A stretch of DNA of 64,000 nt from positions 124,001-188,000 of the forward strand of contig NZ_BCRM01000012.1 of assembly GCF_001552595.1 (NCBI RefSeq), written 5' to 3'. A program made the translations under genes and the position numbers. This DNA is from Rhodococcus erythropolis NBRC 15567 (GTDB lineage Bacteria; Actinomycetota; Actinomycetes; Mycobacteriales; Mycobacteriaceae). Within the stretch, counting starts at the first letter, position 1. The number at the start of each line of letters is the position of its first letter. Of this stretch, positions 27,696 through 35,478 are shown piece by piece. A model generated the notes under the pieces. That model saw nothing but the letters and a program-made list of their open reading frames with translations, did not search any database and had not been told where the DNA came from.

Positions 27696-28157
27696 TTATG
27701 CAGCGTGCTTCTGGATCACATCGCCCAGACGCGGCAGAGCTGCAGTCACATGCTTCTTGGCCGAACCGCGCAGCTTCGAGTACATCGACTTGACGACGGC
27801 CTTGTCGCTACCTTCGATACGCTCGTCCGTCACCTCGAGGAGGGAATCGGCAACCGCGTCACCGCGGGCGCTGATGAAATCGGCGAAGCTGCCTTCACCG
27901 GAAGCCGAGAATTCCTGCCAGTACGGCTCGAGCTTTGCCACGAAAGCCGGCAGAAGCGCGGTGACGGCGTCCGGCACGATGGACGGGCTCACCTTCTTGA
28001 CCGCGCCGTAGCCACCCTTGAGAGCCAGCCCTGAGGCCCCCGACTTATCCGAAACCTCTGCGTCGATCAAGGTCTGCACGTCCGCGACGACCGCGGGAAC
28101 CCGTGATTCCTCGAGCAGGGTTTCGTTCAGAGCTGCAACCACTTTCGATCCCTTCAT
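27696..28157 (-). CDS. conserved actinobacterial protein, probably DUF6918
   Basis: 153 residues, helical and soluble. Recognisable family phrases are VVADVQTLIDAEVSDKSGASGLALKGGYGAVKKVSPSIVP and KLRGSAKKHVTAALPRLGDVIQKHA. No catalytic motif is evident and no function is known to me. ATG 28157 (MKGSKVVAALNET). It lies 33 bp downstream of menC and could belong to its operon. Confidence 0.85.
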   Translation of the reverse strand: MKGSKVVAALNETLLEESRVPAVVADVQTLIDAEVSDKSGASGLALKGGYGAVKKVSPSIVPDAVTALLPAFVAKLEPYWQEFSASGEGSFADFISARGDAVADSLLEVTDERIEGSDKAVVKSMYSKLRGSAKKHVTAALPRLGDVIQKHAA

Positions 28158-28190
28158 TCTTCACTGATGTTCATCAGGTCGCGCCCGAGA

Positions 28191-29186
28191 CTATACGAAA
28201 TTCGGCAGGTCTCTACTGCCGAGTATCCGATGGCAGCGCCTGGCCCTCTCCAACCACCAGTCGCGCCGGTCCGCGGGCGCGGCCAGCGTCTCGAGCAGAA
28301 CCGGATCAGGCTCGACGGCACCAACGGACAAAGCGCCGTCGACGGCTGCTCCGGTGACCGCGATATCCCGGACGAACAGGCCGCCCGTGCCGAGGCCGCA
28401 GGCAAACGGAAGCCTGGGCAAGGCTGCCGCGGCCGCCAGTCCCGCGGACATCCCCACAGCCGTGTCCAGCGCACTCGATACCACCACCGGCACCCCGTAG
28501 TCCGCCAGCTGCGCCGACAGCGCCACCACAGCACGCATTCCGCCCAGCGGGGGCACCTTCACGACGGCTACGTCCGCTCCCCCGGCTCGTACGACGCGCA
28601 ACGGGTCCTCGGCACGGCGAATGCTCTCGTCTGCAGCGATCCGCACACCGGTCCCCGCGGCGCGGACGCTGACCAGTTCCTCGACGCTTGCACACGGCTG
28701 CTCCGCATATTCGAGTTCACCGTCTTCGGTGATCGCTCGCAAAGCCGTGATCGCCTCGTCCACACTCCACCCGCCGTTGGCGTCGACGCGCACGTTCGGG
28801 ATGTGCCGACGCACCTCGTTCACCCGGGCGACGTCCTGCGCCAACGACTGCCCCTTCTCGGCGACCTTGACCTTGGCGGTCCGGGCCCCGGGGAAGCGCT
28901 CCAACAATTGCGGAACGGTAGAGGCGTCGATCGCCGGCACGGTGGCGTTGACGGGAACGGCGTGACGAAGCGCAGGCGGCGGACCCAGCCACGCCGCCTC
29001 GATCCCGGCGAGCAACCACTGCGACGCCTCGTCGTCGTCGTACTCGACGAACGGTGCGAATTCTCCCCACCCGGCCGGGCCACGAACGAGCAGAGCCTCA
29101 CGAGTCGTGATGCCGCGAAAGCGAACTCGCATCGGCAGCGCGAGCACCACGGCGTCCGAGATCAGATCGTCGAACGAGGGGAACAT
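28191..29186 (-). CDS. menC: o-succinylbenzoate synthase
   Basis: 331-residue enolase-superfamily enzyme dehydrating SHCHC to o-succinylbenzoate. The catalytic Lys is in TAKVKVAEKG, metal ligands are in VDANGGW, YAEQPC and IAADES, and the second Lys is in AVVKVPPLGG. ATG 29186 lies one base after the stop of the thioesterase gene, so the two are translationally linked. Confidence 0.95.
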   Translation of the reverse strand: MFPSFDDLISDAVVLALPMRVRFRGITTREALLVRGPAGWGEFAPFVEYDDDEASQWLLAGIEAAWLGPPPALRHAVPVNATVPAIDASTVPQLLERFPGARTAKVKVAEKGQSLAQDVARVNEVRRHIPNVRVDANGGWSVDEAITALRAITEDGELEYAEQPCASVEELVSVRAAGTGVRIAADESIRRAEDPLRVVRAGGADVAVVKVPPLGGMRAVVALSAQLADYGVPVVVSSALDTAVGMSAGLAAAAALPRLPFACGLGTGGLFVRDIAVTGAAVDGALSVGAVEPDPVLLETLAAPADRRDWWLERARRCHRILGSRDLPNFV

Positions 29187-29187
29187 C

Positions 29188-29832
29188 TCAGGGCTGTCCT
29201 GGAAGCAGTTCGATCATGAGCGCCTCACCGTCGGCGAGGAGCTTGCCGTCGAGGTCGGTCAGGCGTGCGCTGACAAAGGTCTTGCGACCCTCGACCCGAT
29301 CCACCTTCCCTTCGATCACCAGTTGCGTGTTGAGCGGAGTGATCGCACGGTAGTTGATGTGGAGGTAGCCGGTCCGGGAAATCGGACGACCACCCGCGTG
29401 GACCGTCATCCCGAAGACGTCGTCGAACAGCAAGGGCAGGACGCCGCCGTGAGCGGCACCGTTGCCGCCCAGGTGGTAGCGGCGGAAGACGCCGGTACTG
29501 CGGACTCCTTCGGTGTCGAACTTCTCGACCATCCACGGGAGCATGAGGAGGCTGCCGCGTCCGGGCAGTTGGATGTTCGAGCCCGCGGGCGACTTGCCCT
29601 CCGGCACCTCGTACGGAGTCAACCGATCGGCAAGCTCCTCGGCCTGCGTAGCGATGTCAGCGAGTACGTCGTCGGGAACATTGGTCGAGACGGCAAGGTC
29701 CTGCAACCTGCGCATCGCTTCGACGAAGCGGCCGAAGTCCGGACCTGCAGGAGTGTGCCGGAACCGTGGAAATCCGCCCCGCTTCTCACCGTCTGTGACG
29801 ATCTCCGTGCCGTCTGCGGTTTGTTCGCTCAT
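29188..29832 (-). CDS. PaaI-type hot-dog thioesterase, candidate DHNA-CoA hydrolase
   Basis: 214 residues from ATG 29832 (MSEQTADGTEIV). The C-terminal hot-dog domain (about 95-214) has GNGAAHGGVLPLLFDDVFGMTVHAG, the PaaI active-site region with an acidic residue after the Gly-rich turn, and ISRTGYLHINYRAITPLN. The N-terminal 90 residues are helical and not typical of small PaaI enzymes. It is coupled to menC and divergent from menB. MenB makes DHNA-CoA, which needs a thioesterase, and other known ones are hot-dog proteins; the role here is inference. Confidence 0.8.
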   Translation of the reverse strand: MSEQTADGTEIVTDGEKRGGFPRFRHTPAGPDFGRFVEAMRRLQDLAVSTNVPDDVLADIATQAEELADRLTPYEVPEGKSPAGSNIQLPGRGSLLMLPWMVEKFDTEGVRSTGVFRRYHLGGNGAAHGGVLPLLFDDVFGMTVHAGGRPISRTGYLHINYRAITPLNTQLVIEGKVDRVEGRKTFVSARLTDLDGKLLADGEALMIELLPGQP

Positions 29833-29906
29833 GACCTGCACGTTAGCGCGCCCGGGAACGTGTTCTACCTCAGGCATCCGTTAGACACGCGAGGCGTGCC
29901 TCTATC

Positions 29907-30809
29907 GTGACTGAGGTGACCTTCAACCCGCAGCTCTGGCGCCCTGTTCCCGGATTCGAGAACCTCACCGACATCACGTACCACCGGCACGTCAGTCAAG
30001 GCACCGTTCGCGTCGCCTTCGACCGACCGGAAGTACGTAATGCGTTCCGCCCGCACACCGTCGACGAGTTGTACCGCGCGCTCGATCACGCCCGTATGAC
30101 CTCCGACGTGGGAGCGGTCCTGCTCACCGGCAACGGACCGAGCGAGAAGGACGGCGGCTGGGCGTTCTGCTCGGGCGGAGACCAGCGCATCCGTGGCCGC
30201 AGTGGCTACCAGTACGCCGAAGGTGAAACGGCGGACACCGTCGACAAAGCACGCGCCGGACGCCTTCACATCCTCGAGGTCCAGCGCCTGATCCGCTTCA
30301 TGCCGAAGGTCGTGATCTGCCTGGTCAACGGTTGGGCTGCGGGCGGCGGTCACAGCCTGCACGTGGTGTGCGACCTGACGCTCGCCAGCCGCGAGCACGC
30401 ACGGTTCAAGCAGACCGACGCCGACGTCGGAAGCTTCGACGGCGGCTACGGCAGCGCCTATCTGGCAAAGATGGTGGGCCAGAAGTTCGCTCGCGAGATC
30501 TTCTTCCTGGGTGAGACGTACACCGCCGAGGAAATGCATCAGATGGGCGCGGTCAACAAGGTTGTCGACCACGCGGAACTCGAAAACGTCGCGATCGACT
30601 GGGCAGGCAAGATCAACGGCAAGTCGCCGCAGGCACAGCGGATGCTCAAGTACGCGTTCAACCTGCAGGACGACGGGTTGGTCGGCCAGCAGCTGTTCGC
30701 CGGTGAGGCAACACGTTTGGCGTACATGACCGACGAGGCCGTCGAGGGTCGCGACTCGTTCCTCGAAAAGCGTGATCCCGATTGGTCACCATATCCCTGG
30801 TACTTCTGA
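29907..30809 (+). CDS. menB: 1,4-dihydroxy-2-naphthoyl-CoA synthase
   Basis: 300-residue crotonase-fold enzyme closing the naphthoquinone ring from OSB-CoA. Seen: GGWAFCSGGDQRIRG (oxyanion region), NGWAAGGGHSLHVVCDLTLAS, DVGSFDGGYGSAYLAKMVG with the catalytic Asp/Ser/Tyr set of MenB, and a C-terminus ending in PDWSPYPWYF. GTG start at 29907. It is divergent from the thioesterase-menC unit across 74 bp and followed by the VOC gene. Confidence 0.97.
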   Translation: MTEVTFNPQLWRPVPGFENLTDITYHRHVSQGTVRVAFDRPEVRNAFRPHTVDELYRALDHARMTSDVGAVLLTGNGPSEKDGGWAFCSGGDQRIRGRSGYQYAEGETADTVDKARAGRLHILEVQRLIRFMPKVVICLVNGWAAGGGHSLHVVCDLTLASREHARFKQTDADVGSFDGGYGSAYLAKMVGQKFAREIFFLGETYTAEEMHQMGAVNKVVDHAELENVAIDWAGKINGKSPQAQRMLKYAFNLQDDGLVGQQLFAGEATRLAYMTDEAVEGRDSFLEKRDPDWSPYPWYF

Positions 30810-30837
30810 GACAGTAGGTGCGAGAGGGAGGTCGGAC

Positions 30838-31227
30838 GTGGAGATTCTGAGTAGCCGTACGATATTGCGCCCGAGCGAGTACGAACGAACGCTGAGCTTC
30901 TACCGAGACACCCTCGGTCTGGCGATCGCTCGTGAATATCCCGGCGGCACAGTCTTCTTCGCCGGCCAAGGGCTGATCGAAGTCGCTGCGCACGGCGGCA
31001 CCGGCGAAGGTGGCTTTCGCGGCGCGATCTGGCTGCAGGTCCGTGACCTCACTGCCGCTCAGACCGAACTGGTTCTCGCCGGAGTCAAGATCGCCCGCGA
31101 GGCCAGGCAAGAACCGTGGGGTCTGCACGAGATGTGGATCGCCGACCCGGACGGGACACCGATCGTGATGGTGCAGATCCCGGAGGACCATCCCATCCGA
31201 CGCGATTCCCGGCCACCGTCCGCGTAG
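30838..31227 (+). CDS. VOC (glyoxalase/dioxygenase) family protein
   Basis: 129 residues from GTG 30838, with GGGAGG six bases upstream, which decides the start over the longer frame overlapping menB. It contains paired beta-alpha-beta-beta-beta VOC modules: RTLSFYRDTLGLAIAREYPGG and WGLHEMWIADPDGTPIVMVQIP. One module's metal ligands (Glu and His) can be guessed but the substrate cannot. It matches the position of Rv0546c near menB. Confidence 0.88.
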   Translation: MEILSSRTILRPSEYERTLSFYRDTLGLAIAREYPGGTVFFAGQGLIEVAAHGGTGEGGFRGAIWLQVRDLTAAQTELVLAGVKIAREARQEPWGLHEMWIADPDGTPIVMVQIPEDHPIRRDSRPPSA

Positions 31228-31253
31228 TCGAGACACCACTGTAGCCGAGCAGT

Positions 31254-31292
31254 GACAGATGCCCGCCACGACTTTCGTGGCGGGCATCTGTC
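31254..31292. terminator. terminator between convergent VOC gene and liv operon
   Basis: Perfect 18-bp arms (GACAGATGCCCGCCACGA and complement) around CTT, followed by GGTTCTTC on the plus strand. It lies 27 bp after the VOC stop and 16 bp before the end of the minus-strand operon, so it can act both ways. Confidence 0.88.
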
Positions 31293-31307
31293 GGTTCTTC
31301 GCAGAGA

Positions 31308-31667
31308 TCAGTTGCGCGTGCTCAGCGCCTGAGAGATCTGATCTGTCTGGGCCTGACCCTCGAGCAGTTGGCGAACCAACCACAGCCGCAGCACCTTTGC
31401 CACCGATGCGGCCAGGAAGAGTGCGGCACCGACCACTGTCAGGGCGAGGAAAACCACGGTGAGGATCTGGTACGACACCAGATCCCGCAGGTCCGAGAGC
31501 GTCAGCGAAGAGATGTAGACGACGAAGGCGCCGACCACACCGACGACCATGAGCACCAGGCCGGCGATGCGCGTCGCAGCGTCGCCGCCTGCCTGCTTCT
31601 TGTCCAGCTTCAACTCTGCGATGTTCTTCTTGAATTCCTCACGGCGATCTTCGGCGAGAGTAGTCAT
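31308..31667 (-). CDS. small membrane protein at the end of the liv operon
   Basis: 119 residues from ATG 31667 (MTTLAEDRREEF). AGGAGG lies six bases before this ATG; an earlier ATG at 31673 abuts the ribosome site and is rejected. A charged N-terminus with a short coiled coil is followed by two membrane segments (about 34-54 and 67-90) and a polar tail. It starts two bases after the livF stop, so it is co-transcribed. I do not recognise its function. Confidence 0.82.
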   Translation of the reverse strand: MTTLAEDRREEFKKNIAELKLDKKQAGGDAATRIAGLVLMVVGVVGAFVVYISSLTLSDLRDLVSYQILTVVFLALTVVGAALFLAASVAKVLRLWLVRQLLEGQAQTDQISQALSTRN

Positions 31668-31669
31668 CG

Positions 31670-32428
31670 TCATCCTCCTAGATAACTGGTAGAAAGTTCG
31701 TTTTCGATGTCGAGGGGATCGCCGGTCTTCACGACGCGTCCCTGCAACATGAGTGCGGCCGAGGTCGCGATGGGCAGCACCGCTCGTGCGAACTGCTCGG
31801 CGACGAGAATGGAAATGCCTTCGGCTGCAAGCGAGCCGACGACGTCGTACATCTGCGAGACGATTCGCGGTGCGAGACCCATCGACAGCTCGTCGAGCAG
31901 GAGCACCGTCGGGTGAGTGCCGAGCGCCCGTGACAGCGCCAGCATCTGCTGCTCGCCGCCGGACATCGATCCGGCCAACTGCCCGCGCCGCTCCCCCAGG
32001 ATCGGGAACCTGCTGTACGCAACCTCTTCGAGTTCGGCCAACCCGACGCCCGTTCCCGTGGCGATCCACAGATTTTCGCGCACGGTCAGGTTTGCGAAGA
32101 TCCCGCGCCCCTCGGGGATGGAGCAGACGCCCAGCCTCGCCAACTCCGAAGGCTCGACGCCGTTCACGACCTGGCCCGCGAGCCGGAACTCGCCGCGGGT
32201 GACCGGCAGGACGCCTGAGCAGATCTTGAGCGTCGACGTCTTGCCGCCGCCGTTGGGCCCGAGCAGCGCCACCACTGCGCCCGGTTCGAGTACCAGATCC
32301 ACCCCGTGCAGAACCTCGATGGATCCGTAACCGGCACGGACACCGGACAGTTCGAGCAACGGTTCGGAGCGGTCGGGGCTGCGTATGCCCTCGTCGATTT
32401 TCGCCTTGCCAATTTTCGCTGAAGTCAT
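31670..32428 (-). CDS. livF: branched-chain amino acid-type ABC ATPase, LivF-like
   Basis: 252 residues from ATG 32428, which overlaps the livG stop as ATGA and has GGAGGCGG upstream. Walker A GPNGGGKTST, signature MSGGEQQMLALSRAL, Walker B VLLLDELSMGLAP and LVAEQ, all LivF-type. A short N-terminal extension (about 25 residues) precedes the domain. It is one of the two ATPases of the importer encoded at 31.3-36.9 kb. Confidence 0.93.
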   Translation of the reverse strand: MTSAKIGKAKIDEGIRSPDRSEPLLELSGVRAGYGSIEVLHGVDLVLEPGAVVALLGPNGGGKTSTLKICSGVLPVTRGEFRLAGQVVNGVEPSELARLGVCSIPEGRGIFANLTVRENLWIATGTGVGLAELEEVAYSRFPILGERRGQLAGSMSGGEQQMLALSRALGTHPTVLLLDELSMGLAPRIVSQMYDVVGSLAAEGISILVAEQFARAVLPIATSAALMLQGRVVKTGDPLDIENELSTSYLGG

Positions 32429-33168
32429 ACCGCCTCCTCCTCGGTCCCGATGTAGGCCGCGATCACTTCCGGATCCGTCCGGATCTTCTCCGGATCGCCC
32501 GAGGCGAGGACTGCGCCGTAGTCGAGCACGTGAATGGTCGAGCACACCTTCATCACCAGCGGAATGTCGTGCTCCACCAGACAGATTCCAAGTCCACCCG
32601 CCGCCAGCTCGGTGAGCATCTCGGCAAAGACCTCGGTTTCCTGCTCGGTCTGGCCCGAGGCCGGTTCGTCGAGCAGCAGCACTCGCGGGTCGGTCATGAG
32701 CGCCCGTGCAACTTCGACAACGCGGGCGCGTCCGGTGGGGATGTCCGCGACGTCCTTGTCCGCGACATCCGTCAGCCCGGTCAGCTCCAGCAGACGATCC
32801 GTCTCGCTGTCCACGTCGATCTTGTTGCGGCCGTTCGCCTTGTGGATGTCTCCGGCGACACGCAGGTTGTCACGCACCGACAGCGAGACGAACAGTTCGA
32901 GCCGCTGGAAGGTACGTGCAAGCCCGCGACCTGCCCGCTTGTGCGGCGGTAGCTTCGTCACGTCGACGCCGCCGAGGAACACCTGACCTGACGTGGGTTT
33001 CTGCAGCCCGGTGATGGTGTTGAAGAGCGTCGTCTTGCCCGCACCATTCGGTCCGATGAGTCCCGTCACGGTTCCGGGTTGCACGGTGAGCGAAACGTCC
33101 TTGACCGCGACGTGCCCACCGAAACGAACGCTCACACCGCGTGTTTCGAGAAGAGGTGTGTCAGACAT
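32425..33168 (-). CDS. livG: branched-chain amino acid-type ABC ATPase, LivG-like
   Basis: 247 residues. Walker A GPNGAGKTTL and Walker B VLLLDEPASG are intact, with ARTFQRLELF at the Q-loop and VEHD at the H-loop. The signature is altered: IPTGRARVVEVARAL stands where LivG normally has L(S/A)YGQ-type sequence, and the D-loop reads ASGQTEQE instead of AAGLNP. It overlaps both livHM and livF. The changed signature may mean one non-canonical ATP site. Confidence 0.9.
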   Translation of the reverse strand: MSDTPLLETRGVSVRFGGHVAVKDVSLTVQPGTVTGLIGPNGAGKTTLFNTITGLQKPTSGQVFLGGVDVTKLPPHKRAGRGLARTFQRLELFVSLSVRDNLRVAGDIHKANGRNKIDVDSETDRLLELTGLTDVADKDVADIPTGRARVVEVARALMTDPRVLLLDEPASGQTEQETEVFAEMLTELAAGGLGICLVEHDIPLVMKVCSTIHVLDYGAVLASGDPEKIRTDPEVIAAYIGTEEEAV

Positions 33169-35419
33169 GGGCGGTCAACTCCTTCGGCGAGCCGCCCTGG
33201 TACTGAGGAATCCCCAGTTCGCGGTCGATCTCGTCACGGATCTCGGGGCTGTACGGGACGTCGATCCCGACGTCTTCGGGAACGACTGTCGCCTTGGCTG
33301 CCAATTCTTCCGGAGTGAGAACCGCACGGGGCATGACCATCTCGCCGATCACGGGCAGCATGAACACCACCGCGATCGTGATGGATGCGAACCACCAGTT
33401 GCCGAGTACGCCGGTCAGAGCAAGGACGTAGGTCAGCAGAACGACTGCGGCGCCGCCGATCAGAACCGGCCTGGCATCGGTGAGCCGACGGTAGCCCTCG
33501 ATCACGCTGTGCACGGTGCCACTGGGGTTCGCGCCGACACCGATGCCGATCAGGGCCGGGCTGACGGCCGCGATGTTGCCCAGCAGCAGCCACATTCCCT
33601 CCAACTCCGGTTGCGCCGAAGCCAGATTGGTGAACGAGACCATGATGACGGCAAAGCCGATTCCGGCCATGAGCCCACCGAACAGCGCGCCGGTGACGTA
33701 TCCGATGCCCGCGACGACGGTCAGCATGAGCAGCGAGAGGCTGACCATGATGGCAAAGCTCTCGCCCGAGACGGAACCCATCGCGCTCGACATCAGAATG
33801 CCGCCGAGACCGGCGATCCCCGAAGAGATCATGAAGACGCTCAGCTTGAGCCGAACCAGGCTCTGGCCGAGCATGGCCGAACCGGCCGGGCTGTCCTTCA
33901 TCGCAGCGAGACGGCGCCCGTAGCCGCTGTTACGCAACGCGATGACGCCGACGCCGAGTACCGAGAACAGCGCGGTCACGGTCATCAGGAACACCGTTTC
34001 GTCGCTCAGATCGAGCGGGCCGATCTTCAGCGGCGGGAGGGCGATGTTGCCGTCTTTGAACAGCGAATACTTCATGCCGAACATCTCGTGTTCGGTGGTG
34101 TCACGAAGGACCATGTTGGAGAGGAACACTCCGAATGCCATGGTCGCAAGCGCGAGATACAGCCCTCTGAGCCGCAGCGCCGGCAGGGCGACGAGGCCAC
34201 CGATCACTGCGGTGACGAGGACTCCGACGACGATGCCCCACAGGTTGAGGTGCGCAGCCAACCCGGAACCTGAGATCCCGAAGTGGAAGGCCACGATGGT
34301 CGCGATAGCGCCGAAAGATACCGGCGCCAAGTTCAATTCACCCGCGTAGCCGGTGAGGAGTGTGAGCGAGAGTGCGATGATCGCGAAAGTCATTCCGATG
34401 GTCAGTGTCGTGACCGCCGACGTCACCATCAGCAGACGGATCAGGTACACGATGACGATCAGTGCCACGCCCCAGACGACGGCCTTGCGTACGCTCGGAA
34501 CGTGGTACCGCTCGCGAGTGCGAGTGACCGCGCCGCGCAGGCGGTCCTGAGGTAGGACGATGAGTACGACGAACAGCGCGATCATCGGCAGGGAGACACG
34601 GAAATTCGACGTCCAACTCCAACTGGTCGGGAAGTACGCCAATACGTACGTACCGGCAAGCCCGAGAACCACGGCGCCGACAAACGTGCGTGGGATGCTG
34701 CGCAACCGGCCGAACATGGCCGCGGCAAACGCGTCGATCACCAAGAGCGTCAACATGTTCGCCTCGAGTGTGCCGCCACTGATCGGGGTGATCAGGATGC
34801 CGGCCAGGACTGCGAGCGTCGAACCCATCGCCCAGGACAGTGCCGCGAGACGCTCCGGATTGTGGCCGTTGAGGCGCAGTAGTTCCGGATCGTCGACGAC
34901 GCCGCGCATCGCAACACCGGCACGGGTGCGCGTGAATAGAATACGCAGACCGACGGCGATAGCGATCGCAACGAGGATGCAGATCAGCTCGTGGTAGCGG
35001 ATGCTCGCGCCGAACACCGTGATCTTGGACTGGTCACCGAAGAACATCTGCATCGTTCGGGCGGTCTCGGGATGCCAGAACCAGTGCGAGATCGAGAGCA
35101 TTCCGAGCAGGATCGATACCGTCACAACGATTTTGGTGACCTCGGCGGTATCGCGTAGCCCCTTCATGATCAGGACGTAGAGGCCGAGACCCATCAGCGG
35201 ACCGACCAGGACCAACGAGATCAGCAAGGCGACAACCGTGGGAAGTTCCCAGCCGTAGCGCAACTGCCAGTAGATGAACGCACCGAGCATTGCCTGTGCA
35301 CCGTGCGCGAAGTTGAAGATGCCTGACGTGTTGTACGTGAGCACCAGCCCGGAGGCGGCGATCGCGTACACCGACCCCAGGACCAGGCCCAGGATCGTGA
35401 AAGTGACAAAAGTGTTCAT
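33161..35419 (-). CDS. fused LivH-LivM-type ABC permease
   Basis: 752 residues joining both permease subunits of a branched-chain amino acid or urea type importer. The LivH half (about 1-300) has FAHGAQAMLGAFIYW and PISGGTLEANMLTLLVIDAFAAAMFG; the LivM half (about 330-640) has GYAGELNLAPVSFGAI and GLYLALATMAFG, with the coupling loop AMKDSPAGSAMLGQ. A further 80 residues carry two or more membrane segments and a charged tail. The usual pair of genes is replaced by one; substrate unknown. Confidence 0.9.
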   Translation of the reverse strand: MNTFVTFTILGLVLGSVYAIAASGLVLTYNTSGIFNFAHGAQAMLGAFIYWQLRYGWELPTVVALLISLVLVGPLMGLGLYVLIMKGLRDTAEVTKIVVTVSILLGMLSISHWFWHPETARTMQMFFGDQSKITVFGASIRYHELICILVAIAIAVGLRILFTRTRAGVAMRGVVDDPELLRLNGHNPERLAALSWAMGSTLAVLAGILITPISGGTLEANMLTLLVIDAFAAAMFGRLRSIPRTFVGAVVLGLAGTYVLAYFPTSWSWTSNFRVSLPMIALFVVLIVLPQDRLRGAVTRTRERYHVPSVRKAVVWGVALIVIVYLIRLLMVTSAVTTLTIGMTFAIIALSLTLLTGYAGELNLAPVSFGAIATIVAFHFGISGSGLAAHLNLWGIVVGVLVTAVIGGLVALPALRLRGLYLALATMAFGVFLSNMVLRDTTEHEMFGMKYSLFKDGNIALPPLKIGPLDLSDETVFLMTVTALFSVLGVGVIALRNSGYGRRLAAMKDSPAGSAMLGQSLVRLKLSVFMISSGIAGLGGILMSSAMGSVSGESFAIMVSLSLLMLTVVAGIGYVTGALFGGLMAGIGFAVIMVSFTNLASAQPELEGMWLLLGNIAAVSPALIGIGVGANPSGTVHSVIEGYRRLTDARPVLIGGAAVVLLTYVLALTGVLGNWWFASITIAVVFMLPVIGEMVMPRAVLTPEELAAKATVVPEDVGIDVPYSPEIRDEIDRELGIPQYQGGSPKELTAHV

Positions 35420-35478
35420 GGCTGAACCCTCGTTAGGGACTCGGCGGCGGTTGGCGCTCGCCGCCCGAGTCGGAAGAA

